64,000 nt of DNA from Polaromonas sp. C04. Its GTDB lineage: Bacteria; Pseudomonadota; Gammaproteobacteria; Burkholderiales; Burkholderiaceae_C. Shown piece after piece: positions 27,595 through 36,639 of this stretch (the stretch's first letter is position 1; every line of letters starts with the position of its first letter). The stretch lies in contig NZ_MUNS01000029.1 of NCBI RefSeq assembly GCF_002002705.1, positions 1-64,000 of the forward strand, in the 5' to 3' direction. The notes beneath the pieces are model-generated. The model made no database searches, was not told the DNA's origin, and saw only the letters and a list, made by a program, of their open reading frames with translations. The translations under genes and the position numbers were made by a program.

Positions 27595-28484
27595 GATTTC
27601 TCTCCCAGGATGCCCTTCGGATAGACCAGCAGAATCAGGAACATCAGCCCAAAGGCCACCGCAGGCTTGTATTCGGCGCCAATCAGCGGCACCGACAGCG
27701 ACTGCGCCAGACCGATGATCAGACCGCCGAGCACCGCGCCGTAGACGCTGCCGATGCCGCCCAGGATGGCGGCGGCAAACATCGGCAGGATCAGGTTGAA
27801 CCCCATCTCGGGCGAGATTTGCACCGTCAGGCCGAACATCACGCCGGCCACGGCTGCCAGCCCGCCGCCAATGATCCAGGTCCAGCGCACGACGCGGCGC
27901 ACGTCGATGCCGGTGACCTGCGCCAGCGCCGGGTTGTCCGACACGGCGCGCATCTGCTTGCCAAGCAGGGTGCGGCTCAGAAACAGGTGCAGTGCCAGCA
28001 TGAGCAACGCGGTCAGCAGCACGACGAAAATTTCGTTAGCACTCAGGCGTACGCCCGGCATGATTTCGCGCGCAATCGCGATGCCGCGTGTGTAGTATTC
28101 GGGCTGCGATCCCCAGACAAACACCACGAGGTTACGCAGCATCAGGGACGCGCCGAACGAGGCAATCACCAGCGCCACCGCGACGTCGCTCTTGCGCAGC
28201 GGCCGGTACAGCAGCCAGTCCAGGATCAGCGCGAGCAGCGCCGTCAGCAGCACCGCGCAGGCAATCGCCGCCAGGAAGCTCCAGCCAAAGGTCAGCGGCC
28301 CCAGCGTCTGGCCGCCGGCCAGGAAGGACACGAAGACCAGCGCGAAATAGGCGCCGAAGGTGAGGAACTCGCCATGCGCAAAATTGGCGAAGCGCAGGAT
28401 GTTGTAGGTCAGCGTGAGACCGATCGCGCCCAGCGCCAGCGTGACGCCCAGCACAATGCCATCGGCAGCGTATTGCGCGATCAT
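27591..28484 (-). CDS. livH: Branched-chain amino acid ABC transporter permease LivH
   Basis: This 297-residue permease shows the LivH start GIVLGVTLALGAIGLTLTYNILRFANFAHGEF, the coupling loop KQMRAVSDNPALAQVTGID and the late GGIGSVYGAVLGGLIIG segment. Both of its ends overlap neighbours by four bases, so the operon is translationally linked. Confidence 0.93.
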   Translation of the reverse strand: MIAQYAADGIVLGVTLALGAIGLTLTYNILRFANFAHGEFLTFGAYFALVFVSFLAGGQTLGPLTFGWSFLAAIACAVLLTALLALILDWLLYRPLRKSDVAVALVIASFGASLMLRNLVVFVWGSQPEYYTRGIAIAREIMPGVRLSANEIFVVLLTALLMLALHLFLSRTLLGKQMRAVSDNPALAQVTGIDVRRVVRWTWIIGGGLAAVAGVMFGLTVQISPEMGFNLILPMFAAAILGGIGSVYGAVLGGLIIGLAQSLSVPLIGAEYKPAVAFGLMFLILLVYPKGILGEKS

Positions 28485-29281
28485 GACAGCCCCCGCCGGA
28501 TGCCGAGGTAGAGCGCGCCGACCTCGGGGTTCGCGAGCAGCTCGCGCGCGTCGCCGCTCACCTGCTCGCGCCCTTGCGCCAGCACATAGCCTCGATCGGA
28601 AATGGCCAGCGCCGCTTTCGCGTTCTGCTCCACGATCAGCATCGTCACGCCCAGCTCGCGCACCTGGCGCACCTTGGCGAACACCACACCCACCAGCTTC
28701 GGCGACAGGCCCGCCGAAGGTTCGTCGAGCATCAGCATGGTGGGGCGCGCCATCAGCGCGCGCGCCACCGCGACCATTTGCCGCTCGCCGCCCGACAGCG
28801 TGCCGGCCGCCTGGCGGCGGCGCTCGCGCAGCCGCGGGAACAACTCGTACATGCGCGCGATGTCCTCGCCGACCCCGGCGTGATCATGGCGTGCACAGGC
28901 GCCCATCTGCAGGTTTTCCTCGATCGACATGCGCGCGAAGATGTTGTCGGTTTGCGGTACATACGCCAGGCCGCGGCCCACCATCCGGTGCGCCGGCACA
29001 CCAACGAGGTTTTGGCCATGCAGCAGCACCTGCCCGCTGCGCACCGGCACCAGGCCCGCGATGGTCTTGATCAGGGTCGACTTGCCGGCGCCGTTCGGGC
29101 CGAGCACGGTCACGATCTCGCCACGCTGCACCTCGAGTCCGATGCCGCGCAGGATGTCGACCCCCGGCGCGTAGCCGGACACCAGATCCCGCACGAGCAG
29201 CGCCGGCTGCAACTGCCCGGCCTCGCCCGTGGAGGCCGCCGTGCCGGTGGGCGCATGTGGGGACGTCGCGGCCGCGTTCAT
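28481..29281 (-). CDS. livF: Branched-chain amino acid ABC transporter ATPase LivF
   Basis: This 266-residue ATPase has Walker A GPNGAGKST, the signature TLSGGERQM and Walker B LMLDEPSAGLSP. It starts at the ATG at 29281, inside the livG stop (ATGA). The first 30 residues before the ABC domain are Ala/Thr-rich and not conserved, so a start slightly downstream is possible. LivF and LivG form the heterodimeric motor. Confidence 0.93.
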   Translation of the reverse strand: MNAAATSPHAPTGTAASTGEAGQLQPALLVRDLVSGYAPGVDILRGIGLEVQRGEIVTVLGPNGAGKSTLIKTIAGLVPVRSGQVLLHGQNLVGVPAHRMVGRGLAYVPQTDNIFARMSIEENLQMGACARHDHAGVGEDIARMYELFPRLRERRRQAAGTLSGGERQMVAVARALMARPTMLMLDEPSAGLSPKLVGVVFAKVRQVRELGVTMLIVEQNAKAALAISDRGYVLAQGREQVSGDARELLANPEVGALYLGIRRGLS

Positions 29282-30036
29282 GCCAGTACCCCGCCCAGAT
29301 ACGCCTCGAGCACCCGCGGATCGTTGCGCACCACCTCGGGCGGACCTTCCAGCAGGAGACGGCCTTGTGCCATGACCAGCACCGGGTTGCACAGGTTCAT
29401 GATCAAGTCCATGTTGTGCTCGATGATCAGGAAGGTGATGCCGCGCGCATGGAGCTCGCGCAGCTTGTCCATGATGGTCACGAGCAGCGTCGGATTGACC
29501 CCCGCGCCGGGCTCGTCGAGCAGGATCAGCTGGGGTTCGGCCATCAGCACACGCGCCAGCTCCAGCAGCTTTTGCTGCCCGCCCGAGAGATTCTTCGCAT
29601 ATTCGCCCGACAGGCGCTCAAGGCCAACGAAATCCAGCACCTCGCGCGCGCGCTCGCGCCCGGCACGTTCCTGGGCGCGCACCTGACTGCGCGCAAACCA
29701 GTTGTTCCAGAAGCGCTCGCCGGCCTGTCCTGCGGGAACCAGCATGGTGTTCTCCAGCACCGTCATGCCGGCGAAAGGGCGCGGGATCTGGAAGGTGCGC
29801 ACCAGGCCCGCATGAAAGATGCGGTGCGGCGGCAGGCCGCCGATGCGTCGGCCGAGAAACGAGATCGACCCCGAGCTCGGCCGGTGCACGCCGGCGATGG
29901 TATTGAACAGCGTGGTCTTGCCCGCGCCGTTGGGTCCGATCAGCCCGGTGATGGTGTGCGCCGCGAGCGTGAACGACACACCGTCCACGGCGCGCAATCC
30001 GCCGAACTCCTTGACCAGATCGCCAACCTCAAGCAC
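29278..30036 (-). CDS. livG: Branched-chain amino acid ABC transporter ATPase LivG
   Basis: This 252-residue ATPase carries Walker A GPNGAGKTT, signature NLSGGQQK and Walker B ILLDEPGAGVNP, plus the LivG C-terminal tail. The GTG at 30036 is chosen because GGGAGG lies five bases upstream and the domain begins right after it (VLEVGDLVKEFGG). A GTG six bases earlier and an ATG at 30090 are alternatives, but the latter overlaps the livK stop region and lacks a ribosome site. Confidence 0.9.
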   Translation of the reverse strand: MLEVGDLVKEFGGLRAVDGVSFTLAAHTITGLIGPNGAGKTTLFNTIAGVHRPSSGSISFLGRRIGGLPPHRIFHAGLVRTFQIPRPFAGMTVLENTMLVPAGQAGERFWNNWFARSQVRAQERAGRERAREVLDFVGLERLSGEYAKNLSGGQQKLLELARVLMAEPQLILLDEPGAGVNPTLLVTIMDKLRELHARGITFLIIEHNMDLIMNLCNPVLVMAQGRLLLEGPPEVVRNDPRVLEAYLGGVLA

Positions 30037-30061
30037 AGGCACCTCCCGTCCGTCGGGCCGC

Positions 30062-31318
30062 CTATTTGGCCTGGGAGCGCAGCTCGGCAATCTGCTCGAC
30101 CGTCACCATGCCGGTCGGCTGCACCTTGCCCTGGTCGCTCACGCTCCAGACCGCCATCGGCGCGTCGATGTCGCCGTTCTTGTCGAACTGCAGCGGCCCC
30201 GAAGCACCGATGTACTGGATGGTTTTGCCTTGGGACAGCAGCTGCGCCGCCTTCTTCAGGTCGGCCGCGCCGGCGTAGATTTTTTCGCCCTTCGGATCGG
30301 TGACCTTGCGCATGCTGTCGCGGATCGCGTCCGCCTTGTTGCTCCTGGCCTGCTCCATCGCGAGCCCGACCAGCACCGTCGCATCGTAGGCATTCGGGAT
30401 GTAGGCCTGGGTCGGCAGCGAGCCGAACTTCGCCTGGTACTCCGTCTGGAAGGTTCCCAGCGAGGGCGTCTTGGATGAGCCCGCCGCGGTGCCATGCACG
30501 TTCTTCATGTACTGGACACCGACATCGTTGACGAAGTCCTGCGACTCCAGCCCGTCGGGGAACAGGAACTTCTGCGGGCCGCCGGCGGCAATCCACTCGC
30601 GCGTGATCGTGGTGCCGTCCCCCGGGTAGCCGATCAGGAACAATGCGTCGGGCGCCGGGCTCAGCGCCTTGCTGACTTCCGAACGGTAGGACGGCTGGCT
30701 CGGGTTGTACACGACGTTTTCCGTGACGCTGCCGCCGAGCCTGGTGAAGCCGTTGGCGAACTCCTTGCTCAGTCCCTGCCCGTAGGCATTGTTGAGATAC
30801 AGAATGGCCACTTTCTTGAACCCGGCGTCACGCGCAACCTTGGCCATGGCCACGCCTTGCAGCGCGTCCGATGGCGTGGTGCGGAACCAGTAGCCGCCGG
30901 TCTTGCCCTGCTCGGCGAGCTCGGTGAAAGTAGGCGAGGTCGAGGCGGGCGATATCTGCACCACCTTGCCCGGCACCGTCACCGCGGTCAAAATCGCCGC
31001 GCTCACGCCGCTGGACAGCGCGCCGATGATGGCCGGCACCTGCTGCACGTCGACCAGTTTCTTGGCGGCATCAACGCCGACCGAGGGGCTGGTTTGATCA
31101 TCCAGCAGCGACAGCTGGAGCGTGCAGCCATTGGCACCGCCCGCGCTGTTCAGGTCGGCGATCCCCAGTTGCGCGCCCTGCGCGATCTTCTGGCCGAGTA
31201 CGCCGAGCGAGCCGGTCAGCGACATCACGCTCCCGATCGTGGTTGTGCAAGCCGCGAAGGCCGTGCTGCCACTCAGGGCACCGATGGCAATTCCGACGAG
31301 AGTCATTTTCCTCAACAT
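30062..31318 (-). CDS. livK: Branched-chain amino acid ABC transporter substrate-binding protein
   Basis: This 418-residue periplasmic binding protein is the first gene of the livK-G-F-H-M unit. It has a signal peptide (MLRKMTLVGIAIGALSGSTAFA) and the type I fold start CTTTIGSVMSLTGSLGVLGQ. GGAGG lies eight bases before the ATG at 31318. Two Cys residues near the mature N-terminus (Cys23 and one about 35 residues on) could form a disulfide. The ligand is likely hydrophobic amino acids, but aromatic substrates are possible. Confidence 0.9.
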   Translation of the reverse strand: MLRKMTLVGIAIGALSGSTAFAACTTTIGSVMSLTGSLGVLGQKIAQGAQLGIADLNSAGGANGCTLQLSLLDDQTSPSVGVDAAKKLVDVQQVPAIIGALSSGVSAAILTAVTVPGKVVQISPASTSPTFTELAEQGKTGGYWFRTTPSDALQGVAMAKVARDAGFKKVAILYLNNAYGQGLSKEFANGFTRLGGSVTENVVYNPSQPSYRSEVSKALSPAPDALFLIGYPGDGTTITREWIAAGGPQKFLFPDGLESQDFVNDVGVQYMKNVHGTAAGSSKTPSLGTFQTEYQAKFGSLPTQAYIPNAYDATVLVGLAMEQARSNKADAIRDSMRKVTDPKGEKIYAGAADLKKAAQLLSQGKTIQYIGASGPLQFDKNGDIDAPMAVWSVSDQGKVQPTGMVTVEQIAELRSQAK

Positions 31319-31630
31319 ATCGAGCACCTCCAAAGTAAATGCATCAAATTGACCGCAACAGGCCACCACGGCGGCCAATCGGGTCGTCGACGCAGCACTC
31401 GGATCTCCCCAAGCATTGATGGCCTGGTCGGAACGGTCGCGGGTCTCCGGAAACTTTCGACGGCACAGGTTTACATTTAGTTCCGCCGGTGCGCCGCAGT
31501 GCACCCGCTCTTGTTGCCCGCGATGGCCGGCGACACCCGGGCAACGGATACGGATTTCACCCTCGGCCTTGGCCGCGTGATCCAAAACATTGATAGAGTC
31601 GCATCAAGTCTGTTTTAAAAAGGTTCTCTC
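31319..31630. other. Gene-free gap between livK and yggX
   Basis: These 312 bases separate divergent genes and should hold both promoters. The only motif noted is the livK ribosome site at 31327-31331. No convincing open frame, hairpin with T-run or riboswitch was found. Confidence 0.5.
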
Positions 31631-31903
31631 ATGGCACGCATGGTTCACTGCATCAAACTCGGCCGCGAGGCCGAAGGCCTCGACTTCCCGCCCTACCCCG
31701 GCGAACTCGGCAAGCGCCTGTGGGAAAACGTCAGCAAGGAAGCCTGGGCCGCCTGGCTCAAGCACCAGACCATGCTGGTCAACGAGAACCGGCTGAACCT
31801 GGCCGACCAGCGGGCACGGCAATACCTGGCGCGCCAGATGGAGGCGCATTTCTTCGGCGCCGGCGCCGAGGCGGCGCAAGGCTACGTGCCGCCCAGCGCG
31901 TAA
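31631..31903 (+). CDS. yggX: Fe(2+)-trafficking protein (YggX family)
   Basis: This 90-residue protein matches Ygg[28 protein letters not shown] at the start and the [12 protein letters not shown] helix. It is linked to iron handling and protection of Fe-S clusters from oxidation. The single Cys7 is the conserved one. The ATG at 31631 has a weak AAGG nearby. The mnmC-like gene follows 23 bases later on the same strand. Confidence 0.93.
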   Translation: MARMVHCIKLGREAEGLDFPPYPGELGKRLWENVSKEAWAAWLKHQTMLVNENRLNLADQRARQYLARQMEAHFFGAGAEAAQGYVPPSA

Positions 31904-31926
31904 CGTCGCGCCACACTCAGCGGTCG

Positions 31927-33795
31927 ATGGAACAGGACCGCCCCCCGTTTTTGCAGAGCCTCGGGCTGCCCGCCGCATGGGCGGGGCAAGCGCAATGGCG
32001 CATTCTGGACACCGGCCTTGGGAATGGCGAACGCTTTCTCGCAGCCTGGCATGCCTGGAAGGCCGACCCGCAGCGCCCGCGTTTGCTGCATTACGTCGCG
32101 CTGGAAGCTGGTGCGCTAAGTGCCGCAGATTGGCGACGCCGCGCCGCGCCCGAGCCCGAACCCGCGTTGGCGCCGCTGGCACAGCAGCTGCGGGCGCAGT
32201 GCTTTGGCCTGCTGCCCGGCTTTCACCGCATGGCGTTTGAAGGCGGATGCGTCCTGTTGACCGTGTGCGTCGGTGAGGCCAAGGCCTTGCTGCGCGAGCA
32301 GCAGTTCGAGGCCGATGCGATCCATCTGGCGGACATTGCGACGCCATGCAGCGAGGCCGCGCCCCTCGCCGGCGCTTGGGACCTGTGGACCTGCAAGGCG
32401 CTGGCGCACTGCTGCCGGCGCGGCACGACGCTGGCGGCCGGGCCCGGCATTCCGCTGGCCGTGCGCCGCGCGCTGGTGCAGGTCGGCTTCGTGCTGGATG
32501 CGGACCCACAGCCGCCGCAGGCGGCAGACGCTCGGGGCTCGATCAGTTTTCGTGGCACGTTCAACCCGGCCTGGATTCCCAAAAGGCGTCGTCCGGCAAG
32601 TGACCTGTATGCGCTGAGCAGCCCGGCCGCGCGCCCGGGCCGCTGCGCCGTGATCGGCGCCGGCCTGTCGGGCGCCGCCGTGGCCGCCAGCCTGGCGCGG
32701 CGCGGCTGGCAGGTCGAGCTGCTCGATGCCGCACCAGCGCCGGCCAGCGGCGCCTCGGGTCTGCCGGCCGGCCTGCTGGCGCCGCATATTTCGCCGGACG
32801 ACAGCATGCTGTCCAGGCTGTCGCGCTGCGGTGTGCGGCTCACCCTGCAGCAGGTTCGCGCCCTGTTGCGTGAAGGTGTGGACTGGCAGCCCAGCGGCCT
32901 GCTGGAACATCGTGTGGACGGCCACGCCGCGCTGCCGGCGCAATGGCCCGAGGCGGGGTGCGACTGGACGGTGGCCGCCAGCGCCCTGCAGCTGGCGCGG
33001 GCGGGGCTGGCCCAGTCCACGCTGGCCTATTGGCACACGCAGGCGGCCTGGGTCAAACCGGCGTGCCTGGTGCAAGCCCTGCTGTCGCAGCCGGGCATCG
33101 CGTGGCATGGCGAAGCACAGGTGGCCGCATTGGCGCATGCTGACTGCGGCTGGCAAGTGCTCGATTCGGCCGCACGGGTGCTGGCGCAGGCCGACATGGT
33201 GGTGGTTGCGGCCGGCTTTGACAGCCGCGCCCTGCTCGCCGCCGCAACGGGCACGGCACCCCCGCTGCAAGCCATCCGAGGGCAGATCTCGTACGGCATA
33301 AACGCGGCGACGGGCTGCCCCGGCCCATCCAACTTACCGCCCTTTCCGGTCAACGGCAACGGCCATCTGACCCCGAACGTGCCTTTCGGATCCGGCAGCG
33401 CCTGGTTCGCCGGCGCCAGTTACGAGCGCGACAACGCCGGTGCCTCCTGCCACGCCCAGGACCACGAGGCCAATCTGCAGCGCCTGCAGACATTGCTGCC
33501 GAACGCGGCCCGGCAGCTGCAATCCGAATTTGCCGGCGGCCGGGTGCAGGCCTGGGCCGGAGTGCGCTGCGCCGCGCCGGATCGCTTGCCGCTGCTCGGG
33601 CCTGCGCAGCAGCCGGGCCTGTGGGTTTGCACCGCGATGGGTTCCCGCGGCATGAGCCTGGCCGTGCTGTGCGGGGAATTGCTGGCAGCGCTCGTCCACG
33701 GCGAGCCGCTGCCCCTGGAAGCCCGGCTGGCCCGGCGGCTCGCCGCGGATCGGTTCGATGCCGTGGCCGGCGCCCGAGGCGGAAATTCTCAATGA
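31927..33795 (+). CDS. mnmC: MnmC-like protein: degenerate methyltransferase half plus FAD oxidoreductase
   Basis: MnmC makes mnm5 from cmnm5 at tRNA wobble U34, with an FAD domain removing the carboxymethyl group and an N-terminal methyltransferase. Here the 622-residue protein has a clear FAD half from about residue 237 (CAVIGAGLSGAAVAASLARRG, then ASGLPAGLLAPHISPDDS and a C-terminal AGVRCAAPDRLPLLG). The first half is short at its N-terminus and its SAM motif reads ILDTGLGNGERFL where the family has E-T-G-F-G-x-G-x-N-F. The catalytic LDGFAP-NP-W region is replaced by HLADIATPCSEAAPLAG. The FAD step may remain without methylation. Confidence 0.8.
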   Translation: MEQDRPPFLQSLGLPAAWAGQAQWRILDTGLGNGERFLAAWHAWKADPQRPRLLHYVALEAGALSAADWRRRAAPEPEPALAPLAQQLRAQCFGLLPGFHRMAFEGGCVLLTVCVGEAKALLREQQFEADAIHLADIATPCSEAAPLAGAWDLWTCKALAHCCRRGTTLAAGPGIPLAVRRALVQVGFVLDADPQPPQAADARGSISFRGTFNPAWIPKRRRPASDLYALSSPAARPGRCAVIGAGLSGAAVAASLARRGWQVELLDAAPAPASGASGLPAGLLAPHISPDDSMLSRLSRCGVRLTLQQVRALLREGVDWQPSGLLEHRVDGHAALPAQWPEAGCDWTVAASALQLARAGLAQSTLAYWHTQAAWVKPACLVQALLSQPGIAWHGEAQVAALAHADCGWQVLDSAARVLAQADMVVVAAGFDSRALLAAATGTAPPLQAIRGQISYGINAATGCPGPSNLPPFPVNGNGHLTPNVPFGSGSAWFAGASYERDNAGASCHAQDHEANLQRLQTLLPNAARQLQSEFAGGRVQAWAGVRCAAPDRLPLLGPAQQPGLWVCTAMGSRGMSLAVLCGELLAALVHGEPLPLEARLARRLAADRFDAVAGARGGNSQ

Positions 33796-33801
33796 AAAGT
33801 G

Positions 33802-33850
33802 CCCGTAGCCCTTATCGTATCTTGGGGTATAGCTACTGATCTGATAGCGC
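33802..33850. repeat. Dispersed short repeat, copy between mnmC and binding-protein genes
   Basis: CCCGTAGCCCTTATCG leads to the hairpin-like ATAGCTACTGATCTGATAGC. A clearly related sequence in the same order is at 52027-52076. It fills the whole 56-base gap between two convergent genes and could act as their transcription stop. Confidence 0.65.
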
Positions 33851-33851
33851 C

Positions 33852-35078
33852 CTACTTCATCGCCTCGGCCGGACGGCGCGCCCTGACGTAGGCATCGGTC
33901 GGCATGTAGTTCTTGCCGTCGTCATAGCGCCACTGCACCATCGTGCCCTTGCCGCCGCGCACATCCAGCTTGCCCACATAGGCGCCCATGGTGGACTGCT
34001 GGTCGATCGCGCGGAACTCGGCCGGCCCGAACGGCGTGCTGAATTTCAGGCCGCGCATGGCGGTCACGAGTTTCTCGTTGTCCGTGCTGCCGGCCTTTTT
34101 GATGGCGGCAAAAATCGCCTGCATGGTGGCGTAGCCCACGACGGAGCCGACCTTGGGGTTCTCGTGGAATTTCTGGTAGTAATGCGTGGCGAAGGCGGCG
34201 TGTGCCGGTGTGTCGATCTGGTCCCAGGGGTAGCCGGTCACGATCCAGCCCTTGGGCGTTTCGTCCTTCAGCATCTCGAGGTATTCAGGTTCGCCCGAGA
34301 GCATCGACACGACGGGGATCTTCGGGAAAATGCCGCGCTGGTTGCCCTCGCGCACCAGCTTGGCCAGATCGGCCGCAAAGGTCACGTTAAAAATCGCATC
34401 CGGCTTGCTGTTCATGATGGCGGTCAGCGTGCTGCCGGCATCGAGCTTGCCCTGCGCCGGCCAGGCTTCGCCGACAAATTCCACGTCGGGGCGTTTGGCC
34501 TTGAGCAGTTCCTTGAAGCTGGCCACCGCGCTCTGGCCGTATTCGTAGTTGGGCGCAATCGTGGCCCAGCGCCTGGCGGGCAGTTTGGCGGCCTCTTCCA
34601 CCAGCATGGCAGCCTGCATGTAGGTGCTGGGGCGCAGGCGGAAGGTGTAGCGGTTGCCCTTGTCCCAGACGATGGCGTCGGTCAACGGCTCGCTGGCCAC
34701 GAACAGGCGCTTGTTCTTCTGCGCGTAGTCGGCCAGCGCGAGCCCCACATTGGATAGAAAGCCACCCGCCAGCACATCGACTTTTTCCCGCGACGTGAGC
34801 TCGACCGCATGGCGCAGGGCTTCCTCGGGCTTGCCGGCATCGTCGCGCGCGATCACTTCGACCTTGCGCCCCAGCAGGCCGCCGCTGGCATTGATCTCGT
34901 CCACGGCCAATTCCCAGCCCTGCCGGTACGGCTGGGTGAACTGCGGAATGGCGGAATAACTGTTGATCTCGCCAATCTTGATCGGCGGAGCGCTTTGCGC
35001 AAACGAGGCGGCGGGCGCCAGCAGCAACAGGGCGCCGCTCACGGCAATGGTCAGAAAAACGGTACGGACAGATTTCAT
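33852..35078 (-). CDS. Amino acid ABC transporter substrate-binding protein, orphan
   Basis: This 408-residue periplasmic binding protein has a signal peptide ending SFAQSAPP and the type I fold start IKIGEINSYSAIPQFTQPYRQGWELA. That start differs from the two LivK proteins in the window, suggesting another ligand (aromatic acids or amides are possible). GGAG precedes the ATG at 35078 by five bases. No permease genes adjoin it. It is divergent from dsdA, and a link to D-amino acid use is only positional. Confidence 0.88.
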   Translation of the reverse strand: MKSVRTVFLTIAVSGALLLLAPAASFAQSAPPIKIGEINSYSAIPQFTQPYRQGWELAVDEINASGGLLGRKVEVIARDDAGKPEEALRHAVELTSREKVDVLAGGFLSNVGLALADYAQKNKRLFVASEPLTDAIVWDKGNRYTFRLRPSTYMQAAMLVEEAAKLPARRWATIAPNYEYGQSAVASFKELLKAKRPDVEFVGEAWPAQGKLDAGSTLTAIMNSKPDAIFNVTFAADLAKLVREGNQRGIFPKIPVVSMLSGEPEYLEMLKDETPKGWIVTGYPWDQIDTPAHAAFATHYYQKFHENPKVGSVVGYATMQAIFAAIKKAGSTDNEKLVTAMRGLKFSTPFGPAEFRAIDQQSTMGAYVGKLDVRGGKGTMVQWRYDDGKNYMPTDAYVRARRPAEAMK

Positions 35079-35190
35079 AATTTCTCCAAGGCCACGGACT
35101 CTATCAGTTTGCGTATGCTGCAGTTTCGACGCCGGCCCGGGTCATTGACAGGTAGGGTCACAGCCATCGGAAACATCAAGGAGCCGGATC

Positions 35191-36543
35191 ATGATTTTGG
35201 GAAAAGCTTTGGAAGACTGGACCACCAGCCACCCTTTGATCCGCGAACTGGTGGAGCTGAAGGAAACCAGCTGGTTCAACCCGGCTGTCGCCCCCACAGC
35301 CCAAGCGCTGGGCGATGTGGGCCTCAGCGCCGCTGACGTGGCCGACGCCAGCGCCCGCCTGGCGCGCTTTGCGCCCTACATCGTGCGGGCGTTCCCCGAG
35401 ACGGCGGCCAGTGGCGGCATCATCGAATCGGGCATCCGGCCCCTGCCGGCCCTGCAAGCGCTCTTGAGCCAGCGCTACGGTCTGGCGCCAGGCGGCGGCG
35501 CCTTGTGGCTCAAGACCGACAGCCACCTGCCAATTTCCGGCTCCATCAAGGCTAGAGGCGGCATTTACGAAGTGCTCAAGCACGCCGAAGACCTGGCGCT
35601 GGCCGGCGGCCTGCTGCACGCCGGCGACGACTACGCCGTGCTGGACAGTGACAAGGCGCGCGCCTTCTTTGGCCAGTACAAGATTGCCGTTGGCTCGACC
35701 GGCAACCTGGGCCTGTCGATCGGCATCATGAGCGCGCGCCTGGGTTTCCAGGCCACCGTGCACATGTCGGCCGACGCGCGCCAATGGAAGAAGGACCAGC
35801 TGCGCTCGCACGGCGTCACCGTGGTGGAGTACGCCTTTGACTACAGCGTGGCGGTGGCCGAGGGCCGCAGGCAGGCCGAATCCGACCCCCGCTGCCACTT
35901 TGTCGACGACGAGAACTCGACCAGTCTGTTCCTCGGCTACGCGGTGGCGGCGGAACGGCTCAAAGGCCAGCTGGCCGCGGCCAATATCGTGGTCGATGCC
36001 GAGCACCCGCTGTTCGTCTACCTGCCTTGCGGCGTGGGCGGCGGCCCTGGCGGCGTGGCTTTCGGGCTCAAGCTGGCCCTCGGCGACGCCGTGCACTGCA
36101 TCTTTGCCGAACCCACCCACTCGCCGTGCATGTTGCTGGGCGTCTATACCGGGCTGCACGACGCCGTGTCGGTGCAGGACTTCGGCATCGACAACGTCAC
36201 CGCCGCCGACGGACTGGCCGTGGGCCGCGCCTCCGGCTTTGTCGGCCGCGCCATGCAGCGCCTGCTGGACGGCTACTACACCGTCAGCGACGAGGAGCTG
36301 TACCGGCTGCTGGCGCTCATGGAGCGCAGCGAAGGCCTCCGCCTGGAGCCGTCGGCGCTGGCCGGCGTGCCGGGCATGGCGCGGGTGCTGGGCGAGCAGC
36401 AGGGCTATCGCGCCCGTGCCGGCCTGAGCGCGCAGCGCCTGGCCCAGGCCACGCATCTGGTGTGGGCCACCGGCGGCGGCATGGTGCCCCCAAACGAGAT
36501 GGAGACCTATCTGGCCAGGGGCCGCCAGTTACTGCAGGACTGA
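35191..36543 (+). CDS. dsdA: D-serine ammonia-lyase
   Basis: This 450-residue pyridoxal-phosphate enzyme splits D-serine to pyruvate and ammonia. The PLP lysine is Lys120 in [12 protein letters not shown], the phosphate loop is [11 protein letters not shown], and the C-terminal WATGGGMVP is conserved. The length and the [19 protein letters not shown] start are typical of DsdA. The regulator DsdC is absent, so control is not evident from this window. AAGGAG precedes the ATG. Confidence 0.94.
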   Translation: MILGKALEDWTTSHPLIRELVELKETSWFNPAVAPTAQALGDVGLSAADVADASARLARFAPYIVRAFPETAASGGIIESGIRPLPALQALLSQRYGLAPGGGALWLKTDSHLPISGSIKARGGIYEVLKHAEDLALAGGLLHAGDDYAVLDSDKARAFFGQYKIAVGSTGNLGLSIGIMSARLGFQATVHMSADARQWKKDQLRSHGVTVVEYAFDYSVAVAEGRRQAESDPRCHFVDDENSTSLFLGYAVAAERLKGQLAAANIVVDAEHPLFVYLPCGVGGGPGGVAFGLKLALGDAVHCIFAEPTHSPCMLLGVYTGLHDAVSVQDFGIDNVTAADGLAVGRASGFVGRAMQRLLDGYYTVSDEELYRLLALMERSEGLRLEPSALAGVPGMARVLGEQQGYRARAGLSAQRLAQATHLVWATGGGMVPPNEMETYLARGRQLLQD

Positions 36544-36562
36544 AGCCCCCGCGCCAATGCTG

Positions 36563-36609
36563 GCGCATAAGCTTATGCGCATAAGCGCAGAACAAATAAA
36601 TAGTTTGTT
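36563..36609. promoter_or_regulatory. Palindromes before the sulfate assimilation operon, likely CysB site and promoter
   Basis: GCGCATAAGCTTATGCGC is an 18-bp perfect palindrome at 36563-36580, followed at once by a third ATAAGC. Then AACAAA and TTTGTT form an inverted pair around seven A/T-rich bases (36591-36609). This 96-base gap is the only space between dsdA and the TSUP-cysI operon. CysB sites are AT-rich and imperfectly symmetric, so the second element is the better candidate. Confidence 0.55.
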
Positions 36610-36639
36610 TTTATAAGCCGCACTTTTACAGTCGCGGCC

